Source of the DNA: Nymphaea colorata
Taxonomy: Eukaryota; Streptophyta; Magnoliopsida; Nymphaeales; Nymphaeaceae
DNA length: 32,501 nt
Direction of reading: 5' to 3'
Assembly: GCF_008831285.2 (NCBI RefSeq)
Contig: NW_022204945.1
Coordinates: 1-32,501 of the forward strand
In this document: one piece after another, positions 20,682-29,767 of the stretch
How the letters are laid out: every line of letters begins with the position of its first letter
Position numbering within the stretch: the stretch's first letter is position 1
Position numbers and translations under genes: made by a program
Notes under the pieces: generated by a model
Told to the model about the DNA's origin: nothing
What the model saw: only the letters and a program-made list of their open reading frames with translations
Database searches by the model: none

Positions 20682-21258
20682 ATGGTGAAACACTTTAGCG
20701 AGCAGGTGCGACGAGAGAGGTCTACCAGGGCGACAAGATCGCCGAAAAAACAGAACTGCTGAGAAAGCTGAGGCGCAGGGACCTGGTGCGTGACACCAAG
20801 CGAAGCTGTCTCAAGCGCAAAGTAGAATACAAACCACCCAAAATGAACGTCTACGAATTCATCGTTTCAACAGCAGACAGAGGCTCGGGAAGGACTTCGA
20901 CGAAACAGCTAAAGAAGTGCACTCCTACAAGGTGGCACTGCAGAACACACAAACCGTCCTCAAGCAGCTGGAGGAGATGAAGATCAAGAACGAGAGGCCG
21001 GCTGACTACCTAGTGGAGATGTACAAGTCTGACAAGCAAATGTTCAAAGTGAGGAGGCACCTGACCGAAAAGAGGAGGAAATCAAGGAGAAGATGCAAGG
21101 CAAGGACTGGTAGAGCAAGAACAAACGCAGGGAAAGGCCAAGAAGAAGGCATAAGCCAAGAGGGAGAAAAGAAAGTGAAGCTGGCAGTAAAGCGCAACGT
21201 GGGCAAACCCAAGGCCAAGATGACCAAGGTCAATGGTAAAAATAGAATTAAAAAATGA
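20682..21258 (+). CDS. EBP2-like rRNA-processing protein
   Basis: About 190 residues, shorter than the roughly 300 of animal EBP2, mainly at the N-terminus. The core matches the Ebp2 family: DFDETAKEVHSYKVALQNTQ, then LKQLEEMKIKNERPADYL and VEMYKSDKQMFKVRRHL, equivalent to the family pattern RPxDYxAEMxKSDxxMxKIRxxL. The C-terminus is very Lys/Arg-rich (KKVKLAVKRNVGKPKAKM), as expected for a nucleolar protein. EBP2 acts in pre-60S ribosome assembly. Phase changes near 20719, 20880 and in the basic tail (21068-21180) fit missing bases. The start could also be an overlapping ATG at 20616, but ATG 20682 fits better. The stop lies 13 bases from the opposing gene's stop. Confidence 0.7.
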
Positions 21259-21271
21259 TTGATTGCTTTAT

Positions 21272-24200
21272 TCATAAGAAGTACATATCAGTTGACAAAT
21301 TTAGATGTTTCGGCTGCAACAGCTTCAGGTCCTTAATGTTTGGCAAAATAGCTACTGGCTCAGCCTGTTGCGGGTTAAAACAATATTTTTGCCTTTGTTT
21401 AGATTCAAATCTTTCTGAGATTGCTGGTCTCTACTCCCTGTGTTCTCTAGCTTCTTTGGGGACTGTCTATTTCCTTTTAGGTATTCTACTCAGTGTCCAC
21501 TCTACTTCCTATATGCTCAATCGGCAGGACAAGGGTCTGTTTGGATCTCTTCTTTTTCTATTCATAGTACTTTATGATGGACTCAAAGTACTTATTAATG
21601 TGGGAGCAAATGGAGCCTTCCTTGCATTTCTTGTGGAGGATCGTAAACTTTTCTCTGAAGGTGGGCTGACAAGCCTACAGGCGAATCAGTTCCTAGATCT
21701 TAAGCTCCAGGTCAGCAGTCATAGCGTCCTCAAATCTTTCAATCTTCGCGTTGCTTTCCACGCTCTCCTCACAGGAAGTCTTGAGCTTAGCCTTTCTCAG
21801 ACATCCAGACACTCGCTTTAATGGCCTTCCCTATAGTAGTTCTTCCACTTCTAGGGAGCTTCGGATGTTGGGAGTAGCGCTTGAGATGGGACTATAAGAG
21901 CTCTGCATAACAGTTAGGTGCTGGTTGAGATTATAAGATGATTATTTAGTGGCATATGATTACTTTATGGTTGATTCCTTAGCCATTGATTACTTAGCCG
22001 TTAGTTCCTTGATGGTTGATTATTTGGAAGTTTCTTATTTTTTTGCTGCTTATTTGGAGGTTGCCTATTTGACTACTAATGCTATTTGCTATGCCTATTT
22101 CTCAGAGATAACTTATGACTTCAAGTTAGCGATGATCTTCTTCTTCCAATTCTTCAGCTTTTCCTTCTTTATCTGATTCTATGGCGCAGTTGTCTTGATT
22201 AGGTCGTCGAACATGGCTATGGGCCTATCTGCTCTCGCGTTCTGTGCCTAATTACATCACGACTGTCCAGGGCATTCAGTTCTGCCTTATTCTTTGCCTT
22301 GCTCACTTCGTTTATCTACAGGAGATATTGCTAGTTGATTTAGATGGAATTGCGATCGCCTCTCCAATCTGAGGAGCGGATGTTTTTCCACTCGAGGCCA
22401 CTCCTGGTCTGCTTGTGCCTGAGGTGGGGATTGATGGTGAGACTGTAGACATGCTAGAGGCTGCATTGCTTTTCAGCCTTTATCCGGGTGAGTTCCTTGT
22501 TGAGCTTTTCGATAAGCTAAAACTACAGCTTCTTGTGGGAGTAAATCGAAGACATCTTTTAGCTGCGTTCAGTGTTCTTAATCGTTTACTTCTCCTCTTC
22601 CTCTTCTTCACTACTTAGAAGATCTTGTAAGCCAGTGGTCTTCTTCTCAGCAGGCTTAACGATTGGCTCATATGGATCACTATCGTGATGCAGCTGTGCC
22701 TCCTCCTTTGAGCCTTCGTGGAAGTTGTGAGCAGCTGCTGATGAGCTTATTTGGAGAAGTGGAGACGATCGACCTTGACTTCTTCCTTTTTGGGGGAGAC
22801 TTCCTATCTGATTGGCCTTCCCGACTATTTCTTCACCATTTTCGTCGGTCTTTCTCTGCTATTTCTGCGCATCTATTGTTCATTGTGATATGAGTCTCCA
22901 GCGTTTTAATTTTGGTGAGAGAAGTTATGTTGTTTCTCTATTTCAGCCTTTTGGACGCTTCGGCCAATCTCTATGATGAGTTTTTACCCACACTGAACTC
23001 AACATTCTTCGATGAGTTTTTGGTGTGCTCGCCTGCGTAGGCTTAATCTTCTTGCGGTTTAGCTTATCATGCTAATCTTCTTCCTCATGCCCACTTAGGT
23101 TTTCTATAGCTTATCTATGGACAAATGATTCCCCACCATGTAGTCATCCATTCTCTATTCGGTTTGCACGTAGTTTTATGCTGACTGAGTGGCCTTCTGC
23201 TTAGAGTAGTATGATTAGCTTTTTATGGGTCGTAAATTTGCTGTCGACATTGTAGCGAACGTATTTCTTCTTGTCTGCTTTGGCTATGGTATCGTGGTCC
23301 TTGCTGTCCTTGTCGAGATCGTTGAAGCTCATGTATGAAATTCCATCGTTTGATTGCTTTCTCCTCCAGGAGTTACTCATGTAGCTACTTTTTCTAATTT
23401 GATGGCTGGAATTGAGGTTGAGGATGTCTTCGTTGACGGCCTCTGCCGCTTAGTTGCTCTACTTTGCCTAAATGCTCTTTTCCTTTTCCTTCTCACTGCA
23501 GTCTAGCAGTGTCTTTTGGCTCTTCTGGGGGTCCTCTTTTACGCTGCATGACTTCTTGGTCTTCTATTAGCGTAGCAGTCTCTTCACATATTCAATGGAA
23601 GCCTATTGTTCGACCATCCTAAAGTTTAGCTTCTCTATTTGGTTATCCCTTAAGGCAAGCTCGTGGATCAAGTGGCCTTATCTCTCGTTGTTGTTCAGTT
23701 ATTCTCTTTTCATATTTTCAAGAGCTTGGCATTTGAGTTCAGTTTCCTTTAGCTTTTCCTCGTAAGTTCTGAGATATTCATCAAGATTGAGGTCAGTCTG
23801 AACCGCTGACTATTGCATTTTGAAGTATTTCTCTTCTAGTTATTTGAAATAGGCTTCTTTTTCTGCTAAGTATTTTTCCATCTCCTGCTCCTTCTTCTTG
23901 TACTTTTCGATGAACTCCTTGAACTTATCGATGATGAGTTTTTGAAGTTGAAGTTTTTGAGTTGGATTTCCTCTGGAAGTCGGAGAAGGAGAAAGTGCCT
24001 CGACTTGGTTGACTTTGCCTACTTTTCGAGCTAGGAAGTCGTTAGCTTCGCTCTGCTGTTCTGGAAAAATGCCAAAATCTCCTGCAGCTAAGGCTCATAG
24101 GAGACATAGTTAAAGATGCTGTTCTTGTCCTTAGACTTTAAGATGTAGTTGGTGATTTCGTCGTTTTTTGCAGGGAATTACTCAACGTCAGTCTTGTGAT

Positions 24201-24741
24201 TAAGCTCCTAAAATATAGATTATCTGAGCAATTCCATTCTGTTCCGATGGATTCTTTTGCCCTTTTCCATTTTTATTTGTTCCAAAATGCGGTGGTCTTC
24301 GAGGTACCTTCCGTAATTCTAATTAAAAAGCGGAATCCCGCCTAGTTTATTCTTTTTCGCTTATTTCAGCACGTTAGTGAGACTGGGCATGCCCTCTTCC
24401 GCCTTCCCCACGCTATCCTCCGTTTTCTCGTTATTGGCATTTTTGGTTATCTGCGTTAGCGCTAATTTGGCAGTGCGCTCGAGGAGAATGGCGATGAGTG
24501 AGTTATAGTTCTGGGCGATGGTCTTGCAGAGCTGGTAGAGATGCGGAAGGTTAGCTTCCTGGTAGATCTTTTCGAGCATGGCGAAGTGGTTGAAAGTTTC
24601 GGTGGTGGCCGTCTTGACCTCATTCTCGGTGAACTTGTGGCCCATGGCCCTAATATTCTGCGAAACATCCATGGCCTTCAGCTGAGATGCATAGAATATA
24701 CTCCTATGCTCGTTGGAGGCCCTTTCCAGCGCGTCTTCCAT
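21272..24741 (-). CDS. Long coiled-coil protein with a KES repeat tract
   Basis: About 1,150 residues read right to left from ATG 24741 (MEDALERASNEHRS). The first 130 residues are a compact helical region (FNHFAMLEKIYQEANLPHL). Then come GIPLFN[E]NYGRYLEDHRIL and a long coiled coil (IDKFKEFIEKYKKKEQEMEK, LKETELKCQALENMKRE). Near 21940-22080 there is a low-complexity repeat of KES/KE units. The last 160 residues become globular again (FTILHKKCKEGSICSHINKY). TAA and TAG are very frequent and lie at typical glutamate sites of heptads. Several phase changes (about 24065, 23200, 21410 and others) read as one missing base, so the exact chain is uncertain; without the last one it stops at 21405. 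No family is recognised; a cytoskeletal or basal-body scaffold is possible. Confidence 0.6.
21940..22080 (-). repeat. Imperfect KES/KE-coding repeat
   Basis: On the minus strand successive units read SKEAAKKEETSKES, TIKELTAKESMAKES, TIKESYATKES. On the DNA this is a degenerate 12-15 base unit of the type ATTGATTACTTAGCC on the plus strand. Every glutamate in the K-E-S units is written TAA or GAA, so a standard-code reading would break the repeat many times. Confidence 0.65.
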
Positions 24742-24922
24742 AATAAATTCTATTCTCAATTCATTAAAACAATATCCATACGCCCCAAATATTCCTCCAC
24801 CCTCTATCTATCCTCGCGCACATACACCACACTGCACAATTACTCCCTCTTGAGTTTGGGTATGGCATGTATGGGTGTTAATTGGGTGAAAGTTTGATTG
24901 GAAATCTTCACTAATCGACAAA

Positions 24923-25950
24923 TCATTCTAGCTTAAGCAAGTTCTCAATGGCCTTGCGCTCCTCCAAAAGCTCGTTAGCAGTGGCAGTGAGTCTAGTCCT
25001 CTGGGCGGGAGTGATGTTAAGTCCGTTGACGACGCTCCACTCCTTGTTTCGACGGTCACTGGGAAACTGTAGAACAGACCCTCAGGAACTTGATAAGTGT
25101 TTCCGTTTGACCAAATACCGAAGGAGACCCAATCGTGTTATGGCCGAGGAACCAGCTCCTCATGTGCTCAAGAGCAGCGTTACCAGCGCTGGCAGCGCTA
25201 GAAAGTCCTCTGTTCTCGATGATCTCAGCTCCTCTCTTCTGGACGCGGGGGATGAAGGTCTTGGTGTACCATTCCTCACCGACCAAATCAAGAGCAGGCT
25301 TTCCCTTGACTGTGGCCCAGGCAAGATCGGGAGACATAGTGGGAGAGTGGTTTCCCCACACAACAACCTTGGCGATGTCAGCGACAGCTGAACCGGTCTT
25401 CTCAGCAACCTGCCAGACAGCCCTATCGTGGTCAAGGCGGGTCATGGCTGCGAAGTTCTTCTTGGGGAGGTCCTTGGCGTGGGTGGCAGTGATGAGGGCG
25501 TTGGTGTTAGCAGGGTTTCCAACAACGAGAACGCGCACGTCGCGACTGGCGTATTCGTTAAGGGCCTTGCCTTGAGGAATGAAGATCTTAGCATTGTCCT
25601 TGAGAAGATCTCCACGCTCCTGTCCCTTTCCTCTGGGCTTGGCTCCTACCAAGAGAGCAGCCTCCACATCGCTGAAGCCCACCTTGAGGTCATCAGTGCA
25701 GACGATACCTTGGAGGAGGGGAAGGCGCAGTCTCCGAGCTCCATAGCGACTCCCTTAAGTGCCTTTTGGGCTTGAGGGATATCGATGAGGTGAAGGATGA
25801 CGGCTGGTCGTAGCCGAGCATGTCTCCGTGGGCGATCCTGAAGAGGAGGGAGTAGCAAATCTGTCCTGCGGCACCAGTAACAGCCACGCGGACGGGCTTC
25901 TTGGCGAAGGCGAAGGAGGCAAAGGCCGACTTGGTCAACTGCTTCATCAT
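24923..25950 (-). CDS. Malate dehydrogenase, cytosolic-type, with N-terminal extension
   Basis: About 342 residues read right to left. It has the NAD-binding start [18 protein letters not shown] (the third glycine of GxxGxxG is Cys; Ala or Gly is usual), [57 protein letters not shown], and the catalytic His in [13 protein letters not shown]. It converts malate and oxaloacetate using NAD(H). The first 18 residues ([18 protein letters not shown]) are basic and hydroxylated without acids, like a mitochondrial presequence. Four phase changes sit inside conserved segments (about 25802, 25719, 25082, 25056); each reads as one missing base, and adding one base restores the family sequence each time. 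No intron fits any of them. An essential enzyme broken four times points to sequence error, a pseudogene copy or recoding. Confidence 0.9.
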
Positions 25951-26231
25951 TTCAACTCAATTAATTATATCCAACTCACATATCTTCGCTTATTAACTGA
26001 TTATCCTACCATATTCGCAATCAGCTTTGGATATGGAGTTACTTAACCGTTCACTAGAATACTCTAGTTTATTATTACAGTCATTCGAAGGAACCAAATT
26101 TACGCCTTATCGGATGTATGCATATGTTCAGCGCATTTGGTCGTGTTATTATCGACAAGAGGTGGTCATTTGGCATTTAGGGTGCTTGAAGGATGGCTTA
26201 TACATTGTAAACACTGAGATTATATTTATTT

Positions 26232-26736
26232 ATGCGTTCTTTGTACACATACGACATCCCGGGTGCCAATCCCACCATCCGGTACTACTAGAAGTCGCTG
26301 ATCAGGCAGCGCCACGAGGAGGAAATCGACCGCTTCGGAAACAAGCAGAAACGCATCATCGACTGGTATCATCCCCTCGCAAGACACGTGGAACCAGTCG
26401 ACAAAGAGGCCTTCCCGTTGAATACCACCCTCTTCGACCCAAAACTCACCCAGCAGACTCCTCCCTGCCTCTCCTCCTCGCGCACGCTCCTCCAGTCACC
26501 GGTAAAATCACATAAGCTGACCTCAGGTTAAATAAAAGTTCAATCCTCACTCAGTCCGGCCGTAATTCCTATAGAAGAGCAATCTGGACGACAGTCCTTA
26601 CTTCCCGCACAAGTACAGGGACTATGACCGCGAATACCCCAACAAATGGACGGGGCGACGCGAGTGGAAAGACGACTCCCTAGAGAAGGTGGACCTGCCG
26701 CCAGTCTCCAGCCAGTATTACCCCAAGTGGAGCTGA
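26232..26736 (+). CDS. Small conserved-looking protein, unknown
   Basis: 159 residues after removing a 25-nt intron. It starts MRSLYTYDIPGANPTIRYYE. A basic/acidic helix (IRQRHEEEIDRFGNKQKRII) and a tail rich in Pro, Tyr, Trp and Asp (DDSPYFPHKYRDYDREYP, PPVSSQYYPKWS) follow. The Tyr-Asp-Ile-x-Gly-Ala-x-Pro start and the Pro/Tyr/Trp-rich tail remind me of small axonemal or microtubule inner proteins, but this is only a resemblance. It is divergent from the malate dehydrogenase gene; the 281-base AT-rich gap between them probably holds both promoters. Confidence 0.65.
26502..26526 (+). other. 25-nt intron
   Basis: It starts GTAAAA and ends CCTCAG. Removal joins LLQSP to VKEKFNPHSVRPEFLEK and the frame then runs to the TGA at 26734. 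It is the only candidate here whose length is 3n+1, so a single missing base cannot mimic it. Confidence 0.75.
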
Positions 26737-26902
26737 ACCTTTGATAATAATTATCTCATTAGGCCACTTTGCATTAATTTTATTACCGTGCCTCCTTACA
26801 TCCAATAATCTATTTACTTGCCAATATTATATCCCACCCGTCCGCCCTGCAGGCGAGCGGTGGAATTGAAGGGCAGGCAGAGGGTGAATTATAAAGTATA
26901 AA

Positions 26903-27909
26903 ATGGGCTAAATAACGATCATAAATATTTTGGATAAAATCCGATCCATCTGCAAGGACTGCACCTCCATCGCCCTCCCCGAACGTCCCAGCACAGCAGA
27001 CCCCACTGCCCACCTCGATAGCTACCTCAAGGCACTCGAATCCATCCGTCTCGAGTTCATCAAGCATCGCACTCTCGAAGAGGAGTATGCCAAACTGGAA
27101 AACCTCCTGCAAAAAGGAGAAACTGAGATCAGGAAACGCGTAGGCGTATGATTGCCACTATGAAGATAGAAAACCAACTGAAGCTCTACACGGACACGCT
27201 CAAGACCCAGCTGGAGGAACTGGAGAGGGAGAAGGTGGACCTGCTGGAAAACACCAAGACCTACATCAAGCAGCTCAAGAAGACCAACGAGAGCCTCTTC
27301 ATCGAACTTAATCTGGAGATCAACAAAAATAAACACATCAGCTCAGATAAAAGCCACCAGAAAAGCGCCTCCAAGAGCAGGCAGAAGGCCTCCAATTCCA
27401 AGATATCCAAGTTCAACCGCAGCCAAGCCACCACAAGTCAAGCGTGAAAAAAGTCTCAAAGAAATCATCAAGACTGAGTACATAGAGCGTGATCCTTCCA
27501 GCAGCGGTCGGAAACGAGTCAAATACAACTAAGCTAAGCGGGAGGTGCACGAAACGATCAGCGACATGGAGGGATAGCAGTTGCTCACCAGCCACACTCA
27601 AAGACGCATCAAGTGTCCCACCAACACAGTTCCAAGAAGAAGGAGAAGGGGAGCCACATCAACTCCAAGAAGAAAACTAACCACCTGTTTTCGAATCCCA
27701 ACTTTCCCACCTTCTTCCAGAACAGCAAGAAGAAGGTCAAAAAGGAAAAAGAAATATTTGGGCAATCACCCACCAGGGACAAGAAGAAAAATCTCATCCA
27801 AAGTAGAGTTCAAAACCCCTCCCGCTGTCTGTGGAAGGATAAAAAGCTCAATAGATCAGTCTATTCAGTCCTCTCGATGGACCACTCCAACCAAAAGGAA
27901 ACTATCTGA
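26903..27909 (+). CDS. Coiled-coil protein with basic Ser/Lys-rich tail, unknown
   Basis: ATG 26903 (MGEITIINILDKIRSICKDC). The first 180 residues are helical, with a clear coiled coil (DTLKTQLEELEREKVDLLEN). A 20-nt intron at 27146-27165 joins EIRKRVG to IENQLKLYTDTL. After residue about 160 the sequence becomes basic and Ser/Lys-rich (SDKSHQKSASKSRQK, then SSKKKEKGSHINSKKK), ending KLNRSVYSVLSMDHSNQKE at TGA 27907-27909. Without further phase changes it would stop at 27447; two changes (about 27436-27442 and 27598-27604) are needed to reach 27909. The tail could also be a separate gene. A nucleic-acid or microtubule-binding role would fit the charge, but no family is recognised. Confidence 0.55.
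27146..27165 (+). other. 20-nt intron
   Basis: It starts GTATGA and ends ATGAAG. Retention brings an immediate in-frame TGA; removal continues the coiled coil. A 26-nt version starting at 27140 keeps the same frame. Confidence 0.75.
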
Positions 27910-28213
27910 TACATCTTTTAATTTTTTCTACCATAAGCATGCATCAACATAAATTTTAATTTACCTCATTGATTTGCGTTCCACATCTTTATCTTTAGGC
28001 AGTGGACGACTGGTTTTAATTCTACCATCAGTATAAGATAACAATCCAGCAATTAATTTGGTTTATTCTTCGATTTTCGTTTTTGGTGTGGGAGTTTGGG
28101 GAAAGGGAATAAGTGTTACATCGCAGTGACGTAATAAAGCAGCTGGGTGATGCAACTATGGTTTTATTGCATTTACATATCTGCCCACTCTTCCCAATAA
28201 AGAATAAGCCCCA
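27910..28213. promoter_or_regulatory. AT-rich intergenic region
   Basis: About 300 bases between two plus-strand genes. It is AT-rich with T runs and has no sustained frame. A CRE-like TGACGTAA lies near 28126-28133, which may be chance. No RNA gene is seen. Confidence 0.4.
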
Positions 28214-28865
28214 ATGATCAACTACTCAGACTACTAGTTGCCCGAATCCCCTCTCCCCTTCAGCCTCTCCATCCCCCTCCACCCCTTCCCGGACTCCCTC
28301 CTCCTCAACCAAAATCCCTTCCCCCCCTCCCACCACCATGATTGGCTCCAAGAAATAAAATCCCCGACATCATCCACTCGCCTATCTGCCTCGACTTCGG
28401 AGAAACGATAGAGTCGGACTTGCAGCTCTCCCCTAGCCTCATCAACCGCAGGAAAGCGGGCTGAAAGCAGCCTGCAAAAACCGGCGGGAGGGAAAGAGAG
28501 GACGAAGAATGAGACAAAGAACATCCCCAAGAACTTCGGGAAAGGCATCATCAGCTTCATTGAGAAGAACGAGAAGAAGGTGCGTGCGTTGCTTCGGCAG
28601 GAGAAGGCCACTTACAGCTGTTTTATTGCGATGATGCGTGAGAGAAGAAGAGCATTAACACAATCTGCGACCTGCGCAGACTGTGGACGCATGAGACTTA
28701 CGGAAGATGCTCAGGATCATCAGCAATCTCTTCTTCCGCAAGCACGCCCTCCACTACATCTTCAACTCGCGCATCAGCAACTACACTAGCCACATCAAAT
28801 ACCGGCAGACGCTTTGGAAGGCAGTCCAAAACCCCAACGATTTCAACCGTATCAAAGAGTTTTGA
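28214..28865 (+). CDS. Unknown protein, Pro/Ser-rich start and conserved-looking basic C-terminus
   Basis: About 217 residues. It starts MINYSDY[E]LPESPLPFSLSI, with a Pro/Ser/Leu-rich leader on an unusually C-rich strand (28225-28330), a Ser/Lys-rich middle, then helical segments (KGIISFIEKNEKKVRALLRQ). The C-terminus is compact and aromatic/basic: LFFRKHALHYIFNSRISNY, TSHIKYRQTLWKAVQNPNDF, NRIKEF. Two phase changes (about 28643-28651 and 28704-28708) read as one missing base each. The C-terminal block looks like a folded DNA- or protein-binding module that I cannot name. It is followed 42 bases later by the next gene. Confidence 0.5.
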
Positions 28866-28907
28866 TATTCTAATTCTATCTTAATACCCTTCCTATTGAA
28901 CGTTAAG

Positions 28908-29071
28908 ATGGCCGAGCAGCTAAATTTCGCCTCCATCAATCACAAGATTTAATCATTATATGCTTGGAACAGTAGTTAAACGATACAAGCCGACTCCAAT
29001 CCACCAATAACTCCATGGGCTTCTTAGGTGATGAGGATAGGCGAGAAATGCAGGCGATTCAGTATAAATGA
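28908..29071 (+). CDS. Small protein of about 54 residues
   Basis: ATG 28908 opens MAEQLNFASINHKI[E]SLYAWN; after a phase change in the AAA run near 28976-28982 it reads NDTSRLQSTNNSMGFLGDED, RREMQAIQYK, then TGA 29069-29071. Adding one A gives a smooth hydrophilic chain. If the shift is not real, the first frame runs on to about 29116 instead. It has no membrane segment, no signal peptide and no recognised family. The call rests only on its position between two genes, its clean start and its polar composition. Confidence 0.35.
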
Positions 29072-29113
29072 GTTATATGAGATTCTGCCATTTTATTACA
29101 GATTATTTTGGAT

Positions 29114-29648
29114 ATGAGCCGAGCAACCAAGCCCGTCACCACCGCCAAGCCACTCCCGCTGGGAAGCCGCCCGCCCTCACCTGGAAGGAAAAGCTTATGC
29201 CCTAGGAGTACGAGCAGCTCAAGAACGTATTCGACTTGTTCGACGAGGACCACTCGGGACTCATTGACCCCGAGGAAATTAACAAGATCATGGACGAGCT
29301 GGGAGAGTCGCGCATTGGCACCTTCACCTTTGGCTTGATCGAGAGCCTGAAGGGAAAGGGAAAGCCGATCAACTTCGACGAGTTCCTGGAGCTAGTTTGT
29401 CCGAAAGTAGGAGAGGTACGGACCAAGGAGGGCATAAGGACCATCTTCAACCATATCGACAAGCAGGGCGACGAGATGCTGGACTTCGAGGAGCTGAAGC
29501 ACTCGCCAAGTTATCAGGAGATGGCTCCAACGACGAGGACCTGCTCGAAATGCTGCACTCCATCTACGTCAACCGCGAAACCACCTCCAACGAAAGCATC
29601 ACCTTCGATGAGTTCTACAACCTCGTCTCCAAGTTTTACAAAAAGTGA
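29114..29648 (+). CDS. Centrin/calmodulin-like EF-hand protein
   Basis: About 178 residues. A basic, Pro/Thr-rich start (MSRATKPVTTAKPLPLG) precedes KLMP[E]EYEQLKNVFDLFD, a typical centrin lead-in helix with TAG 29203-29205 at a glutamate position. EF1 (DEDHSGLIDPEE) has the full set of calcium ligands. EF2 (SLKGKGKPINFDEF) has lost them. EF3 (DKQGDEMLDFEE) is partly intact. EF4 (NRETTSNESITFDEF) is degenerate. The arrangement suits a centrin-like protein of basal bodies or the contractile spasmoneme system. Spasmin, the peritrich stalk protein, belongs to this broad family, but I do not claim identity. Phase changes near 29162 and 29500 each read as one missing base; the second lies between FEELK and ALAKLSGDG. 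Confidence 0.82.
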
Positions 29649-29767
29649 TCCACCAGATATTAACCATTTACACATACAGCACTCTGGCTTTCTTATATCT
29701 TCGGAGAATGTTTGGATCGTACCTTGAGGGATGATGGGTATTTTGGGTGCTGATTGTAATGATATCA

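Noticed and set aside
21255-21821. A 188-residue plus-strand ORF with hydrophobic stretches
   Set aside because: It is antisense to a coiled-coil frame on the minus strand that has TAR at glutamate sites and runs far beyond it; Lys/Glu-rich coding reads as Leu/Phe-rich on the other strand.
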